64,000 nucleotides of DNA from Blastomyces gilchristii SLH14081 (taxonomy: Eukaryota > Ascomycota > Eurotiomycetes > Onygenales > Ajellomycetaceae). The stretch is from positions 807,178 through 871,177 of the forward strand of contig NW_003101682.1 in assembly GCF_000003855.2 (NCBI RefSeq), read 5' to 3'. The notes under the pieces were generated by a model, which saw only the letters and a list, made by a program, of their open reading frames with translations, searched no databases and had not been told where the DNA came from. Each line of letters opens with the position of its first letter. Position 1 is the stretch's first letter. This document shows positions 10,713 through 23,656 of this stretch, piece by piece. The position numbers and the translations under genes were made by a program.

Positions 10713-11322
10713 ACCGCTTCACCACAAACTCGCTCGATTTTTCGAATAAGAACCCACTGATAGATCCATTGAAAAGCCCCCGATCATACGAGCATTTTGA
10801 CCCCATCGCCGACCGCATACCCCGTGCGGTGGTGGAGATATCCAGCCAAACATGAACCAGACATTGTTTGAAACTCCTGTGTGGGATTATCCCCCGTTCA
10901 CCCCTACCACACCACAACCCCGGGCCAAATTGCCATACAAATTGTAAGGTGAAGAGACCTAGCCATATGCATCAATCTTCTTGATTTTGGAAGATCCCTG
11001 ATCTGTAATTGTGGAGATATCTGAGGAGCGATCTCCGCGAAAACCCTTTGATGTTTCAAAACATCAACGCCAAGTCCCACCCTTGTACCGCCCTTCCCAA
11101 TCTGGCCCATCCCCGGCAGAAAAATACAAAAAGATACCTCAGTGATAATATCAAGCACATAACCAACAGACACTTCTGAAGTGCAACCTCCGCGGTCTGT
11201 TGTCAGTGTATCTAGACTTTAACACCAAGTCTCACCCTTGTACTACCTCTCTCAATCTGGCCCATCCCCGGCAGAACAATACAAAAAGATACCTTGGCAA
11301 CAGCATTTGATACATAATCAGC
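10713..11322 (+). promoter_or_regulatory. LINE 5' UTR with two tandem monomers
   Basis: GC-richer and little mutated. It holds two related units of about 150-165 bp. Shared blocks are a ccaagtc(c/t)caccc motif at about 11070 and 11225, then aatctggcccatccccggca, then acaaaaagatacct. L2 has the same two units at about 50935-51262. Repeated 5' UTR units act as promoters in some LINEs; that role here is inference. The open frames on the minus strand across it are shadows. Confidence 0.6.
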
Positions 11323-11630
11323 TGTAAGAGGCCTACGCCGAATAGATCGGTATTATATTGATAGGTCTTATTTAACAAAGATAAAAACATTAGAGAAGGA
11401 AAGAAGGAGCAAGTGCAAGAATCAGTGATCAAGATGAATATTTATATATGTATGTGATAGTGTACATGATGAAGCTTCAGAGTGGAAGAATATACACACA
11501 TTTATAGTGACTGAGAATTGATGATTGAGAATGACTGAGAATCAGAGTGTATGTGTTTGAGAATGAAGTGATTGAAATCTGTGAAGTATAATGAAATAAT
11601 CTATATAATTGATCAGATGCGCTCATTACA
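11323..11630 (-). repeat. Left LTR of B1 (3' LTR in element sense)
   Basis: 308 bp, starts tgtaagagg and ends attaca. Its outer (left) third keeps CpG sites, while its inner part is mutated. Confidence 0.95.
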
Positions 11631-13780
11631 TTAGCTCTCTCTTTTTAGAAGTAGTTCTCATCAGTCAAGAACTGCTGTTTCAGATAATATGAAACTCAGA
11701 GTTCAGGTCAGTTGATTATAGCTGACTCATTTCATAAGATATTATCACCTACAGCTGTGAGATCTCTTATCAAGAATATTCTCAATCTCTTACTTAAGCT
11801 TATTATCTTCTTCTATGATGTCTGATGACTGTCAGTCAGAAGTCAGTTAAGAAAAGAATGAATTGATAATAGTGTAGTGAAGTAAGCTTATATAAAATAT
11901 ATTATAAATCTCTGATGATATGTCAAGATAATAGTTATAACTATCTAGAACTTCTATCACTTTATACTTGATATAACAGTAATCTAGTGTACAAGATGAA
12001 CATATGATTCATATATTCTTAAGATTTAATCATATCAGATCTTCTATCTTATATTATTCAGTAGAGTCTCAGTGAATATTGATTTGATTCTCTTAATCTT
12101 GTTTCACAGTTATCATAAAGACCTCTGCTTAATCACAGACATCTCAGAGCTTTATTACTATATTATTGATGATCTGAATCAGACTGTGAGAGTCTGGTAT
12201 AAACTATGTAATCTCTAGAAGATTCAACACTTTCATGTAATATCTGTGTATAAGAAAGAATAGACTTATATCTGTTAAAATAGCATCTTAATCATTAGTA
12301 GTAATCTCTGTATATAGAAGAAGATTATATCAATCATTTTATAAGTGATTACAGAACTTACAGAGATAATTCTTCAAAGTCTGAATTATCTGTTCTGATA
12401 TATTATCAGTCTCAGAGTGATAGACAGTTGATAAACAGTGTATAATCTTGAGAACTTAACAGATTCTTATTCAGAGAGTACTTACAAATTAACAGTCTTA
12501 ATCTGATACTATAGATCTCAGTAATTTATACATTCAATAGAACAGACTCTGTAGAAAAGCTTCAGTAACTTGTTCAGTATTCATCTTATTATAAGATTTC
12601 AATAGTATATCTTTACTCAGTTGATTTATAATAATCAGAATGTTTCTATAACTCTTACTCTCAGATAGATTGACAGTGAAGTTAATTACTATATCTCATT
12701 AGATTCTATCAGAGATATTAAGTGATTTTAATAGATCTTTTCTATAGTTCTTTTATAAGATAATAGAAGAACAGTGATTGCAGTTTCAGACAAAGTATCT
12801 GATACTGTTTAATATTTCAGATTAGTAAAACTCTTAAGAGATTATTCTATACAGTTGTTCACAGTCTGAATAATCAGTTATATATAAATCATACATCTCT
12901 TACATTATCTGAGTATATAAGAGTTTCAAGTGAGAGATTCAGCATCATTCATGAAATTGTAGAGTATTATTATCATTAATTGAATATTCTGAGATATCAG
13001 TTCTTATACATAGTTCTGAGAGAAATCAGAGTGCTTCTTAATATACTGCTTCAGTGAGAGTCTGAAGAAGTTCATCTGTCTGAGCTGCTGTATATCACAG
13101 TTCATTCAGTGTAGAGAAAGTGAAGATATTAATAACAGTTTTAACTGAAGAAGCATGTATAGTGTCATAAACTGTTTAATCTTAATCAACTAGTATCTTC
13201 AGATTCAAGAGTCAGTGCTCTCAGTTTATTCAGCAAGTATTTATTACATTAGATAATATATCTTACTCTTATTATAAGAGAGTATCTATCATTGAGCTCT
13301 GACTGTCAGAACAGTAGTGGTCTTATAAAATGAAAACAGATTAACAACTCAGATTATCACATCTGTCATTCAGTAAGTTTACAGATAGTTATAAAGTATT
13401 TAAGATTCTTATAATCTATAACTATCTTAAATTCAGAGATACTTCAGAGTTCAGAGTCTTATTCTTCTAAATAGTGTACAATTGTAAGAAGTTTCTTATC
13501 ATAGATCTTATAATTGCATTCAGTGAGACTCAGTTTCTTAGATATAAAGATATATAATTATAGAATATCTTCATTATTATATTATAATATCACTTCTTCT
13601 ATTATATAGTCAGAGAAATCAGCTTTAACAACTGTCTTACAATCAGAATCAAATATTATCAGTAGAGAGATATTAATGAACATCTTCTTCATTTGTATAA
13701 ATACAGCTTCAGTGTCTGTTAACTATTGAAATACTGAGTCTTTCTTAGTAAGATCTGTAAGTGATCTCATGATATCTGAG
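11631..13780 (-). pseudogene. RNase H, integrase and chromodomain region, B1
   Basis: The downstream pol of B1, homologous by eye to B3 at 27780-29870 and to the other B copies. RNase H lies at about 13780-13200, integrase at about 12900-11900 and the chromodomain at about 11860-11660. Heavy stop content in every frame. Nothing here is translatable. Confidence 0.65.
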
Positions 13781-13789
13781 AAGTTTCAT

Positions 13790-14750
13790 ATAAATCACTG
13801 ATAGAAGTTAGCAAATCTGATGAAGCTTTATACATCTTTCACAGTATACAGAGCTTCTCATTCAAGAATAGCAGAGACTTTCTCAGAATTCATTCAAATT
13901 CTCTTATCAGCTTCTATAATAAAACTCAGATACTTGATACTCTTAACTTTAAAATCATACTTATTAATATCTATCAGTAGTTCTGCTTCTTATAACTATT
14001 GTAATATTTTTTATACATATTCTTGATATTCTTTTCTGAATTCATCAGTAAAGATGAGAATATTATCTAGATAAGAAGATATAAACTGATTAAGAAAATC
14101 TCAGAGCACTTAGTTAATATACTTCTGAAATGTACTGAGAGTATTAGTCAGTTCAAAGAGTGTGACTATTCATTTAAAGAGATTATAATATATTCAGAAT
14201 ACTGTAAGTCATTCATCTTCTTCAGTAATATAAATCTTATGAAACACAGTAATAATATCTAGATTTATAAATTATTAAGCTTACTTAATTCATGCTAGAG
14301 TTTTATTGATGAGAGATAAGAAATATTGATCTTTCTTTGTCAATCTGTTCAGATCTCAGTAGTTTACACAGAATCAGAGTTCTTTATCTGATTTCTTTGT
14401 AAAGAGAATAGAGACTGCAGTGAAAGAGTTGCTAATATATATAAATTCTTTATTCAACAGATCATTGAATGTCTTTTAAAGAAGAAGAAGTTCATTTCAG
14501 AATATGTTATAAAGAGAGTCTTATAATAATTCAGAGTTCTTATTATTCTTTTTCTCTAACTTGATACTGTGATTCACTTCAGAATCTTGTAAGAAGAGTA
14601 TATTCATAATATTATCTTATCAGAAGACATCTAGATATTCATGATATTATTGAGAGAGTTTTGTATAAGAATCTGTTATTATAATATAGAATAACTTTTC
14701 TAGAGTATTTTTAATATTAGTCAGACTGATGAAATAGATTAATATATAAT
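13790..14750 (-). pseudogene. Ty3 reverse transcriptase, B1
   Basis: Minus-strand remnant. The active-site box is seen at 14036-14085, where the minus strand encodes YLDNILIFTD (usual YLDDILIFS). The upstream substrate block (FCVNY near 14360-14380) is also readable. The plus-strand open frame at 13820-14026 overlaps this and recurs in B3, B2 and B4 in the opposite sense; it is a shadow of the pol coding sequence. Confidence 0.75.
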
Positions 14751-14946
14751 TCTGCTATCAGTAAACTTATCAGTGACTCTGTTAATAATTTTGATGATGA
14801 CTTCTTTTTCAGAGTATTTTATATGCATTGACAGAGATCTGTGTCAGATTTATGATTCTGTGAATATTATCTTCATGAACTCTATTATTGTTAGAGAATA
14901 TCAAGCTTCTGTTTCAAGCATTCAATAAGATACTTTATTCAGATAG

Positions 14947-15240
14947 TCAGACAAGTTCTAATATAAAATTATAATCAAGATTATCAACTTCATATGTGAA
15001 GATATTTTTATATTGATGTTCTTTCACATCTATGATCAGCTTCATCATATAATAAGTATAAATATTCTTTGAATCATCAAATTCTGTGAGAAGTGGAGGT
15101 TTTGATAAGAGAATACACTGAAGATTATAATATCTTACAATTAAAGATTTTATCATTACATAGTAACATAGACTGCTGTCTATCATGACTTTCATATTAT
15201 ATATATTATCAATCACAGTAGATATAAGAATTACATTCAT
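14947..15240 (-). pseudogene. Ty3 aspartic protease, B1
   Basis: A 97-residue open stretch homologous to 26265-26558 in B3. It starts MNVILISTVIDN and carries VMIDSSLCYYVM, where the active-site D-S/T-G reads DSS (Gly to Ser fits a GG-to-AG change). It ends at the LILELV box, which in the family precedes a Trp-Leu. It would cleave the Gag-Pol polyprotein. A missing catalytic Gly makes it inactive as read. Confidence 0.8.
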
Positions 15241-16702
15241 TATTATCTTCTCTTTAAATTATTATTGTCTGATCTCTTCAAGCTTCTGTTTATGAATTTG
15301 AACAGAAGTTAATCTTTTCTCTGTTTCACTGAGACATTCTTATAGTTATCTTTCAAATCTTTCTCTAATATAATGTAGTTGATGCAGACAGACACTGATC
15401 TTTCTCTCAAGTGTGAAAACACATAGGTTGATCAGCAGTTGAAAGCAATGTATTCTGATCAGTTACAGTTAATGCACACTTCATATTGATATCAATCAGC
15501 AACTACTTCAGAAGTGATCCCAGGGACTTGAAAGTCTGTTCAAATAGTGAAGACTCTTGCTTATGCATAGATATTTGAATTTATTCAGTTCATAGCCTCT
15601 GCATCATTGTTCTTCAGTATGAATATATAAGTGACTGAGATGTAATATCTTCTGTCACTGTTCTGTATACTCTTAAGCTTGATAAGACAGTTATTCAATG
15701 TCTGAAGCTGTATGCAGAAGTCTTCATAAGTCTGGTCTTCATCTACACTTATAAGAGTCTGTAAGAGTTTGAAAGTCAATGTCTTCTTGAGCATGCTAAT
15801 CTTTATTTGATTCTCTCAAGATTGACTATCTACTTCTAAAATCTTGATGTTGAAGTCAGAGATAAATGTTGTAAGAGAAGTATTTCTCTATCAGACACTC
15901 TATAATTAATCTAATACTTTCTGTTACATAGCAGTGTCTCAGAACAGAATATTAAGATGTCTCATAATATTGTGAGATATTTATAATGCTGATTCACATA
16001 CTTTCATTTATGAATAACACTTCTGTTTTGCATGATCTTTCAATTATTCATTGATATATCAATTTTGATTGATTAATAAACTGATGAAATCATCATCTAC
16101 ACTCAGTTTCACAAGCATTTTCATTCTTCATGATGAGTAGAGAGTGAGATTGAAAGTATTGAAATATATAAAAGCATCTAAGTGTTCTTTCAGCACTTTT
16201 GTATTTGATTTCATAGATATTGAAATCTCATAAGTTAATTATTGAATCTCTTTATATTGAAGTTATTGAGTTGCATGCATATCAGCTATTTATTATTATT
16301 ATAATTTCAACATTGCTCAGAGTCACTGTGACATCACATCTATACTTACATTTGAGAGTTTCATATTATTATTAGACATCATTATATCAATCATTGAATC
16401 TATGATATCTGTGAAATCTGAAGAAGTGTAATTATATTCTCATATGTCTGAGTGTCAGAACTCTCAGATCTTTCACTGACATTCTCTTATAAGATCTTAT
16501 TCTCTTTGTAAGATCTTATTGCAGAGTCAGAGTGACTGATGAGCAAGTGTCTATCTGAGAACTCAGTGTCTGCTTAACTATGTTTTCTCTTTCTTATGTA
16601 TTGTTATATGTTCAGATATCTCTTGATAAATAATTGTTTCTAATGAGAAGATAATGTGTGAATAATCATTTTCTAATAAGAAGATAATCAATGTTTTTAT
16701 AG
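15241..16702 (-). pseudogene. Gag region, B1
   Basis: Capsid and nucleocapsid part of B1. The open piece at 15585-15794 (start MLKKTLTFKLLQTLIS) recurs in B3 at 25678-25893. A CCHC zinc knuckle is at about 15437-15478 on the minus strand, where the His codon is changed to Tyr. The knuckle binds RNA in this family. Confidence 0.7.
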
Positions 16703-17011
16703 TGTAAGAGGCCTACACTGAATAGATCAGTATTATATTGATAGATCTTATTTAACAAAGATAAAAATATTAGAGAAGAAAAGAAAGAGAAAGTGTGAGA
16801 ATGAGCAATTGAGATGAATATTTATACATGTATGTGGTGGCGTACGCAGTGGAGCTTTGAGGCAGAAGAATATACATGTGTTCATAGTGGTCAAGAATCA
16901 GTGATTGAGAATGGCTGAGAATCGGAGTGTACGCGTTCGAGAATGAAGTGATTGGAATCTGTGAAGTGTAATGGAATAGTCTATATGATTGATCGGGCGC
17001 AGCCCGCCACA
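16703..17011 (-). repeat. Right LTR of B1 (5' LTR in element sense)
   Basis: 309 bp, starts tgtaagagg and ends gcccgccaca. Here the outer (right) half from about 16835 keeps CpG sites and the inner part is mutated, the mirror image of the left LTR. Confidence 0.95.
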
Positions 17012-17016
17012 TCAGC

Positions 17017-18073
17017 AGACAACAAGTCAACAGCACATTAACAACTATAAAATCAGTATATCTCAAGATCTGACTGAGCCTTTGATCTCTGCACAGTGAG
17101 ATATATTAAATCTAGTTTCAATATCTCAATATTCAATAGATTCTGCAAGAAATTGAGAACAGCAATACTAGATTTCTATTGAATTTGAGAATTAACTCTA
17201 TATTGATATAATCATTGACAAAGTCTTCTATTTTAAGATATAAATAACCAGTTCCTCTACATCTCACTGACAATATTTATATTATTATATAGAAACAGAC
17301 TTATATTCTCTATAATATCAAGACTCTGAAGAGGGAAAGTCTTGATAGAGAGTATATAGTAGTGTATATCTTAGTAGTTTCTATCTCATTCTTCTGCAAC
17401 AGTTTATGCAAAAAAAAGATTTTAGAAATAGTTTTTTACTTCTCTTGAAAAAGTAAGATATTTTTCTCTGAGTTTTACACAATATTCTTACAAAGAATTA
17501 AAAACAGAGCTGTTTTCTATCATAATTTCATATTCTTTTAAGTAAGAATTACTTTTTCAGTCACTCAAGAGCTTTTATTAATACTTAATTTCTTTTTACA
17601 CCCTTTATTAACTGATTTAAGTTGCACACTTATTGTGTGAGAAGAATTGAATAATTTAGAATAAAATTGAATAGTTTTAATCAATTTCTCTGCAAAGAAT
17701 TGATTTATTTTTTATCAGTTTTTCTCTCAAAAACTGTCATATTATCTGATTTATTATCAATTGATATCATACTTTTTCTCACTCTATCCCAAGAAAGAGA
17801 TTGTAAAGATTTTATTGATTTATCTCAAAATTCAATTTTAGTTTATTAGATTCTCTTTAAAAATCAAATCTAGTTCATGAAATAGTGTGAAAAAAATCAG
17901 GTGTTTTATACACAAAAAGTCTTTTATTCTTCTTTTGAAACAGTCTGATCAACTTTTCAATTGAAAACAGACTTAGAAATCTCTTAATTGTAACAGTCTG
18001 ATCAAGTTTTCAAAGGAGTTCAATAAATATCTCAATTGAAACAGTCTGATCAACTTTTCATTGAGTGAGAATA
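17017..18073 (+). other. L1 leader between B1 and ORF1
   Basis: The rest of the LINE 5' UTR, matching L2 at 51265-52812 apart from M2 there. It holds three direct repeats of a cagtctgatcaacttttca-like unit near 17940-18065. No reading frame is conserved between the two copies. Confidence 0.55.
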
Positions 18074-19665
18074 ATGAGTTTAAAAATACACTCAGTTGAT
18101 GTGGAAAAAGATGCTTTCTCAAATACTATTCCTGAGATTGAAATTCTAAAGAGAAGAAAGAAAGAAGAAATAGAGAAATAACAAGTTCTTAAAATACAGA
18201 AACTTGAAAAAGCAAGCAAGATTCTTGAAAAGTAGTGTCTGAGTGAGATGAATGAAGAAGTTCTGTTAATTCTTCATGCTCAGGCTAGATAACTACAGGA
18301 GATGATCAAGTTCAAACTTGAAATTTCAAATATAGTTCAAAAAACATTGAAAATTCCTAGTACAATCACTGACTCTTCATCTTGTTTTTCTTCTTTTTTT
18401 TCTACTTCTTCTTCTTCTCTGAATCAGAAGAAAACATATTCTCAAGCAGCTGAATCTGCTGTCTCTAAATCTGCTATCTCAAAATCTGCTTACAATTCTG
18501 AGAAAACTGAGAAGAATACTGCTCATACTTCTATTCATAGAAAGTGAAAAGAAATATAAAAGAGAAAACTTTCAAATCTTCAGAAATAGAAGACTTATTC
18601 TCAAAGTCTCAAATCAGAATATCTGCAAGAAACAAGCTAAACTCAAATCTCATTTTCAGAATCAGAAATGAAATTAATCAGTAGTTCTTCTCTCAGTTAA
18701 TAACTGATATTGAAGTTCAAAAATCAGTTATAGCTTCAATTGAGTCATCATTCTTTAAAAACTTCATTATTCTGACTACAATGCCTGAATTTAGTGCTGA
18801 ATTTCTTATTCAGAATGAGAATGTCTGAAAGTCAGCAGTAGAATCTTTACTAAACACAATTCTATCTAAGAGAGATGAAAAGTGAGACAAATTCATTCTT
18901 CATAATATTTCAGTTGAAATTTTTGACTGTGAAGAAGGAATGCTACTTCTCAAAAATGAATTGAAAGAATACAACTTTATTCAACTGAGAAAAGAGTCTG
19001 TATGACTAAATTCAATTCAGTTCAGATAAAGCAGAAGAAATGCCTCTGTTCTAGTATATATAAAAACACTTGAACAGTCAAAGATCTCTGAAGTAAGAGT
19101 AGCAGATTTGAAAATAAGAGTTCATGAATACAAAGACTCAAGAATGAATCTCAAAGCTTAAACACAGTGTTTAAACTGTCAAAGATATGAACACTTTGCA
19201 ATCTCATATTTTAGAGACTTAAAATGTGTATTCTGTGTCAGAGATCATAAAACTAGTGAGCATAAATATGAAACATGCTTAAAAAGAGATGAAATATGTT
19301 AACACACTCTGCTTAAGTGCTCTAATTGTAAAGAAAAACATGTATCTAGCTCAAAAGAATGTATATTTACTTCAAGAACTCAAAAGAACTGAAGAAAAGA
19401 TGAAGCTCAAAGTCAATCTAGAACTGAAGAGAAGAGTCAACTCAGTAAACTTATAACTATAAGCTTAAAAAGAAGAAACTCTCAACTATCTAAATCTTTC
19501 AACTTCAATTCTTCAGCTAAATGTAAACAGAATTTGAATCCTCAAACTTCTGTTAGAATTAGAGAATTGAGAAATGACTCTGATGATAAACTAGATATAA
19601 TATAAGTTATTGAGATTCCTACTTTTCAAAATAGTTATAATCTACTATCTGATAATAGTGATTAG
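18074..19665 (+). pseudogene. LINE ORF1 (nucleic-acid binding protein), L1
   Basis: Starts at ATG 18074 in a frame shared with L2 (52813). The N-terminal 75 residues are charged and coiled-coil-like (LKRRKKEEIEK). A Ser-rich then Ala/Ser/Lys-rich linker follows (18370-18545). The C-terminal part carries zinc knuckles: a CQRYEHFAISYF-type box from about 19168 and later CSNCKEKHVSSSKEC at about 19320-19362. This matches ORF1 proteins of Tad1/I-type LINEs, which coat the RNA. At least one frameshift (an extra base near 19158 relative to L2) and several stops break it. Confidence 0.75.
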
Positions 19666-19694
19666 ATTCTACTCTATCTCTACTCTCTTTTAGT

Positions 19695-20460
19695 ATGAAT
19701 ATACAATAAAAACAACAAAAAAAGTTTAAAAACTCTTTAAAAATCACATTTATTCAAAATAATATAAATAGAAACTTAAATTGTATTTATTCTTATCTTC
19801 AAATTGCATTTGAATAAAAAGTTGATTTTATACTACTTCAGAAACTGAATTTTGATGCAGAGCAAAAATACATCATTTCTCATTTAAGCTACTACTACTT
19901 TCTATTTTAAAAGTCTGAGATAAAGTCAAGAGTAGTGATCTATGAAAGAAAGAGATCAAGATATTAATTTAATCTAAGATTTGATATTATGTCTAATCCT
20001 GATATTCTGATAGATGATATTATAGATAAAGAAAATAAGTTTGATACTATACAGCTTATAAATATCTATAATGAAAAGTCAGTGAAGAAAAATAACAATT
20101 TTTGAATAATTGGTAGAGAATTTCTGAACATAACTTTATCAAGAAACTCTATAATTGTAGAAGATTTCAATACACATCATCTCTGATGAAATTCAGAATG
20201 TAAGAAAGTAGTAAGAGCTGATAATCTAGTTGAAGAAATCTTTGAGCATTCAATAGATTTGATTAATAAGTCTCATCAATAAACATTCTTTAGAAAAGAT
20301 ATGAAACAGAAATCTATTATAGATTTAATTCTCATATCACAAAATCTAATGAAAAAAAGACTTGTAAACTGATTTATTGATTCAAATAAGACATCAGAAT
20401 CAGATCATGAGATTATTCAATTTAATATTAAACTGAGTGAAAAATAAATGAGTGAAAATC
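19695..20460 (+). pseudogene. LINE ORF2, endonuclease domain, L1
   Basis: ORF2 starts at ATG 19695 in a context shared with L2 (56334). The first part aligns to apurinic-type endonucleases: an FIQNNINRNLN start, then a DFILLQKLNF block (usual DILAIQEPW, where the Glu is the metal ligand; here it is Lys, a G-to-A change). Further on comes a near-terminal SDHEIIQF at 20402-20425, the usual SDH box. It nicks target DNA to start target-primed reverse transcription. Stops and the Glu-to-Lys change make it inactive. Confidence 0.75.
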
Positions 20461-22640
20461 CTCTTTTCTCTAATCAGTTTAACTTTGAAAAAGCTGATTA
20501 AAAAGCAGTTAAAGAAAGTATAAAACTGTTAAAATCTGAAAGACAGAGTGAGCTATATTGAAATTCTGATCAAGATATCTCAAATAAAATGCTTGAGAAT
20601 AGAGTGAAGCTCATTACATCTATTATTCTAATAAGTGTTAGAGATAATATTTCAAAGAGAAAATCTTCTGAGTATTTAAAATCTTGATAAAATGAGAATA
20701 TCTCATCTAAAAGAAAAGAATTAGCTACTGCTAGAAGAGATTAAAACAATGATATAATATCTGATGAAGAGTTCAAAGCTGTCAGAAATGAATATTTTTC
20801 AAATATTAAAAGAGCTCAAACAGACTGCTGAAATAAATTTCTTGAAGAAGTATAAGAGAAGAAAGTTTTTAAAGCTTTTAACTATACTAAAACAAGAAGT
20901 GTAGCAAAACTTCCAGCCTTAAAATATGAGTTTCAGAATGAATTATATACAGCAAACTCTTTTGAGAAAAAATGTCAAGCTTTTATGAGAATTCTCTTTC
21001 AGAACTCATCAGATTCAGATTCAGATTCAGAGAAAGAGAATATATCACTTCTCAACTACATTGATGAAAATAACTGAGAATGGCCTGATCTTACATAAGA
21101 TGAATCAGAGTCAGCTATCTTCTCAAGTTCTGTTAAAACTGCTGCAGGGCCTGATTCAATTAATTACTTGATTATTCAAACTACATATTTCTTCTTAAAG
21201 AAGAATATTTTGAGCTCTTTTTCAATCTCTTGAAAAATGAATTTCATTCTGAATGCTGGAGAGAAGTCACTGTGATGATTCTTGTAAAACCTAATAGAAA
21301 AATTTCAAGTTCTAAGTCATATAGAGTAATATCTCTATTAAACTGTCTAGAAAAGGTTTTAAAAAAGATAATAGTTACTCAACTATCTTTTATAAGCTCT
21401 ATTAATAACTCTCTTTTATTCAGTGAATAAATAAGAGATAGAAAACAATATGCTGCAATTAACACTGTTTTCTCAGTTATTCATAATATTTAAATAGCAA
21501 AGCATGAAGATCTAGTCTCAACTGCAGTTTTTATTGATATAAAAGAAGCATTTGATCATGTTTCAAAGTCAAAGTTAATTCAGACTTAGAAGATATTAAA
21601 ACTGACACTTTCTCTAATAAAATGAGTTGACTGTTTTATATCTAAAAGAATTATACAACTTTTCTTTGATGAAATGAAATAAGACAAGACTGAGATAAAA
21701 ATAGAAGTACTGTAAGAATCTTCAGTCTCACTTATTTTATTTACAATATACACTGTATATCTATTCAAAGATAGAAATATGAAAATAGTGCAATCTCTGA
21801 GTTATATAGATGATATTGATCTAGTCTACAGCTCAAAAACTATCAAAGCAAATATAAAAATGATTGAAAAAGCTGTAAAGAAAATCTTTGTCAGAGTAGA
21901 TATCAATCAAATTCAATTTAATATGAATAAAACTGAGTTAATTCATTTTCTTTCTAGATTCAATGAGAAAGAACTATCTCTAACTCTTTTAGATAGAGAG
22001 ATTAAACCCAGTTTAAATATCAAATGATTAGAAGTATGATTAAACTCTAAGTTAAATTTTAAATATCATAGTCAATAAAGAACTGTCAAGGCAGAAAGAC
22101 TATTGAATAACATTATCAGGCTATTAAATACAGAGAGAGGTCTATTCTTCCAGGTTATAAGACAGTTATATATAGTCTGTATTATCTCAGTAGCTGATTA
22201 TGAAGTTCAAGTTTGATGAAATAATCAAGGAAATTTCACTGAACTCTTTCAAAGTCTGTAAAACAGAGCTTTGAGAAGAATTCTGAGAGCATTCAAATCA
22301 TCTTCTATTAAAGCAATGAAAATTGAAGCTTCAATTCCTTCTTCTACTATGAGATTTGAAAAGATCTGTATGAACTATGCTCTGAGAGTTATGAAGATGA
22401 GCTCAAATCATATAATCAGAGAAAGAGTCTCTTCTTCATTTTCATCAATTAACTCTGCAAATGAACTGAATTAGAATAGATTTCTTGATTGAAATGAAAA
22501 TAATTCTTCAAAGAAAATGTCTTCTCAACTGTACAGACTATGCTCACTGATTAAAAATCAATTTTCTTCTTTAAATGTTGAAAAAATTGATCATGAGAAG
22601 TTATCTCTCTGAAGAGAAAAGCTTGAATCTCTTATAGACT
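20461..22640 (+). pseudogene. LINE ORF2, reverse transcriptase domain, L1
   Basis: Recognisable blocks in order are PNRKISSSKSYRVISLLNC (21285-21345, the usual KP.KD...YRPISLL), then FIDIKEAFDHVS (21530-21566, usual LDI..AFD.V), then SYIDDIDLVYSS (21798-21833), the Y-x-DD active site with both Asp kept, followed by a thumb-like tail to 22640. Stops are scattered at Trp/Gln sites. It copies the LINE RNA at the nick. The open pieces 21230-21430, 21779-22027 and 22271-22474 are its best-preserved parts. Confidence 0.85.
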
Positions 22641-23656
22641 TATAAATAAATGAACTCTCTAAAGAGAAAGAATATGAACAGCATTTGAAGAGAATTTCTA
22701 CAATCAATATAAAAGACTCTATTCTGATTTATTCAGATGACTCAAAGAATGAGAATTTGAATAGATTAGACACAGACATTGTTTATACTTAAGATAATAT
22801 TAATTTTATCTCAGATTTCTAGAATTTAGACTGTGAATCTGAAGTCTTTGATACTGAAATATTTGTAATAGTGAAAGCTTTCAAACTTATTAAAATAAAA
22901 TCTTATAAAAGAGAAAATAGTTTGAAAGAGATATAAATATTCTCTGATAGTCAAGCTGCTTTAAAAAGACTTAGAAATAGTCAGATTTGTAATGATCAAA
23001 TGAATCTTGAACTGATCTTAAACTTCATTTTAAAAATTCAAAAGAGAAGAATATCAAAGCTGATAATTCATCTGCACTGAGTTCCTGCTTCTATGAATAT
23101 TCATGACAATGAATTGACTGATTCAGCTGTAAAAAAAGATTCAGAATTAAGCAGATCTATTCAAAAAATTATGTCCTGGTCTTTTATAAAGAGAAAAATA
23201 AAAGAATCTTATTTAGACAAGTGAAATAAAAGCTGGTAGAAATAAAAGAAGAGTATACATTATTCAAGATTTGAAACAAAACCCAAGTGAAAATCTTGTT
23301 CAATTAAATATAAAAAGAAAATATTCTCATCTATAATACAGTTAAAACTAGAACATGACTATTTTAAATCTTATATACAAAGATTTGATCATAGATTTGA
23401 TTCAATAGAATGCTCATTCTGCAATGTAAATGAGAATTCTGAGTATATTATAATGCACTGTGCATTATACAATAGTCTCAGAGTCAGATTGAAAGAGAAG
23501 TATGACCTAAATCAATTAAATATGAGATTTCTATTCTCAACTGAGACAGGAATTAAATACTTAATAGACTTTCTATCAGAAACTCAAGCAACTACAAGAA
23601 AATGACTGAATTCAGAAATACCTGAATATGAAGAGGAGAAAATTGATCAGATATAG
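22641..23656 (+). pseudogene. LINE ORF2, RNase H and C-terminal zinc motif, L1
   Basis: Type I RNase H: DSILIYSDDSKNENLN at 22710-22757 holds the first Asp, and FSDSQAALKRL at 22940-22972 holds the other conserved Asp. The His of the last box follows a VPA stretch near 23090. A CCHC-type finger CSFCNVNENSEYIIMHC is at 23411-23461, with His now Tyr. The stop of ORF2 is TAG at 23654. The less mutated L3 copy (53047-54925) shows the same order with His kept. Confidence 0.85.

Larger units (their letters stand above)
11323..17011 (-). mobile_element. B1, complete family B element, minus strand
   Basis: 5,689 bp with both LTRs (11323-11630 and 16703-17011) and a perfect 5 bp duplication tcagc at 11318-11322 and 17012-17016. 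It sits in the L1 5' UTR: removing it restores a sequence matching L2 at 51220-51270. From right to left it encodes gag, protease, reverse transcriptase, RNase H and integrase, all broken. Confidence 0.95.

Noticed and set aside
10708..11432. Minus-strand open frames in the GC-richer patch, possible host gene
   Set aside because: The patch is the LINE 5' UTR (matched by L2 at 50630) and a B LTR; the frames are not conserved in L2.
13820..14026. Recurring 68-residue frame on the strand opposite to B pol (also 31436-31230 and 47331-47125)
   Set aside because: It lies exactly antisense to conserved reverse transcriptase sequence, so recurrence follows from pol conservation. No introns, start context or triplet-indel pattern support it.
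17940..18065. Three direct repeats of a cagtctgatcaacttttca-like unit as a CRISPR-like array
   Set aside because: Only three diverged units of a LINE leader, shared by L1 and L2, in a eukaryotic context.
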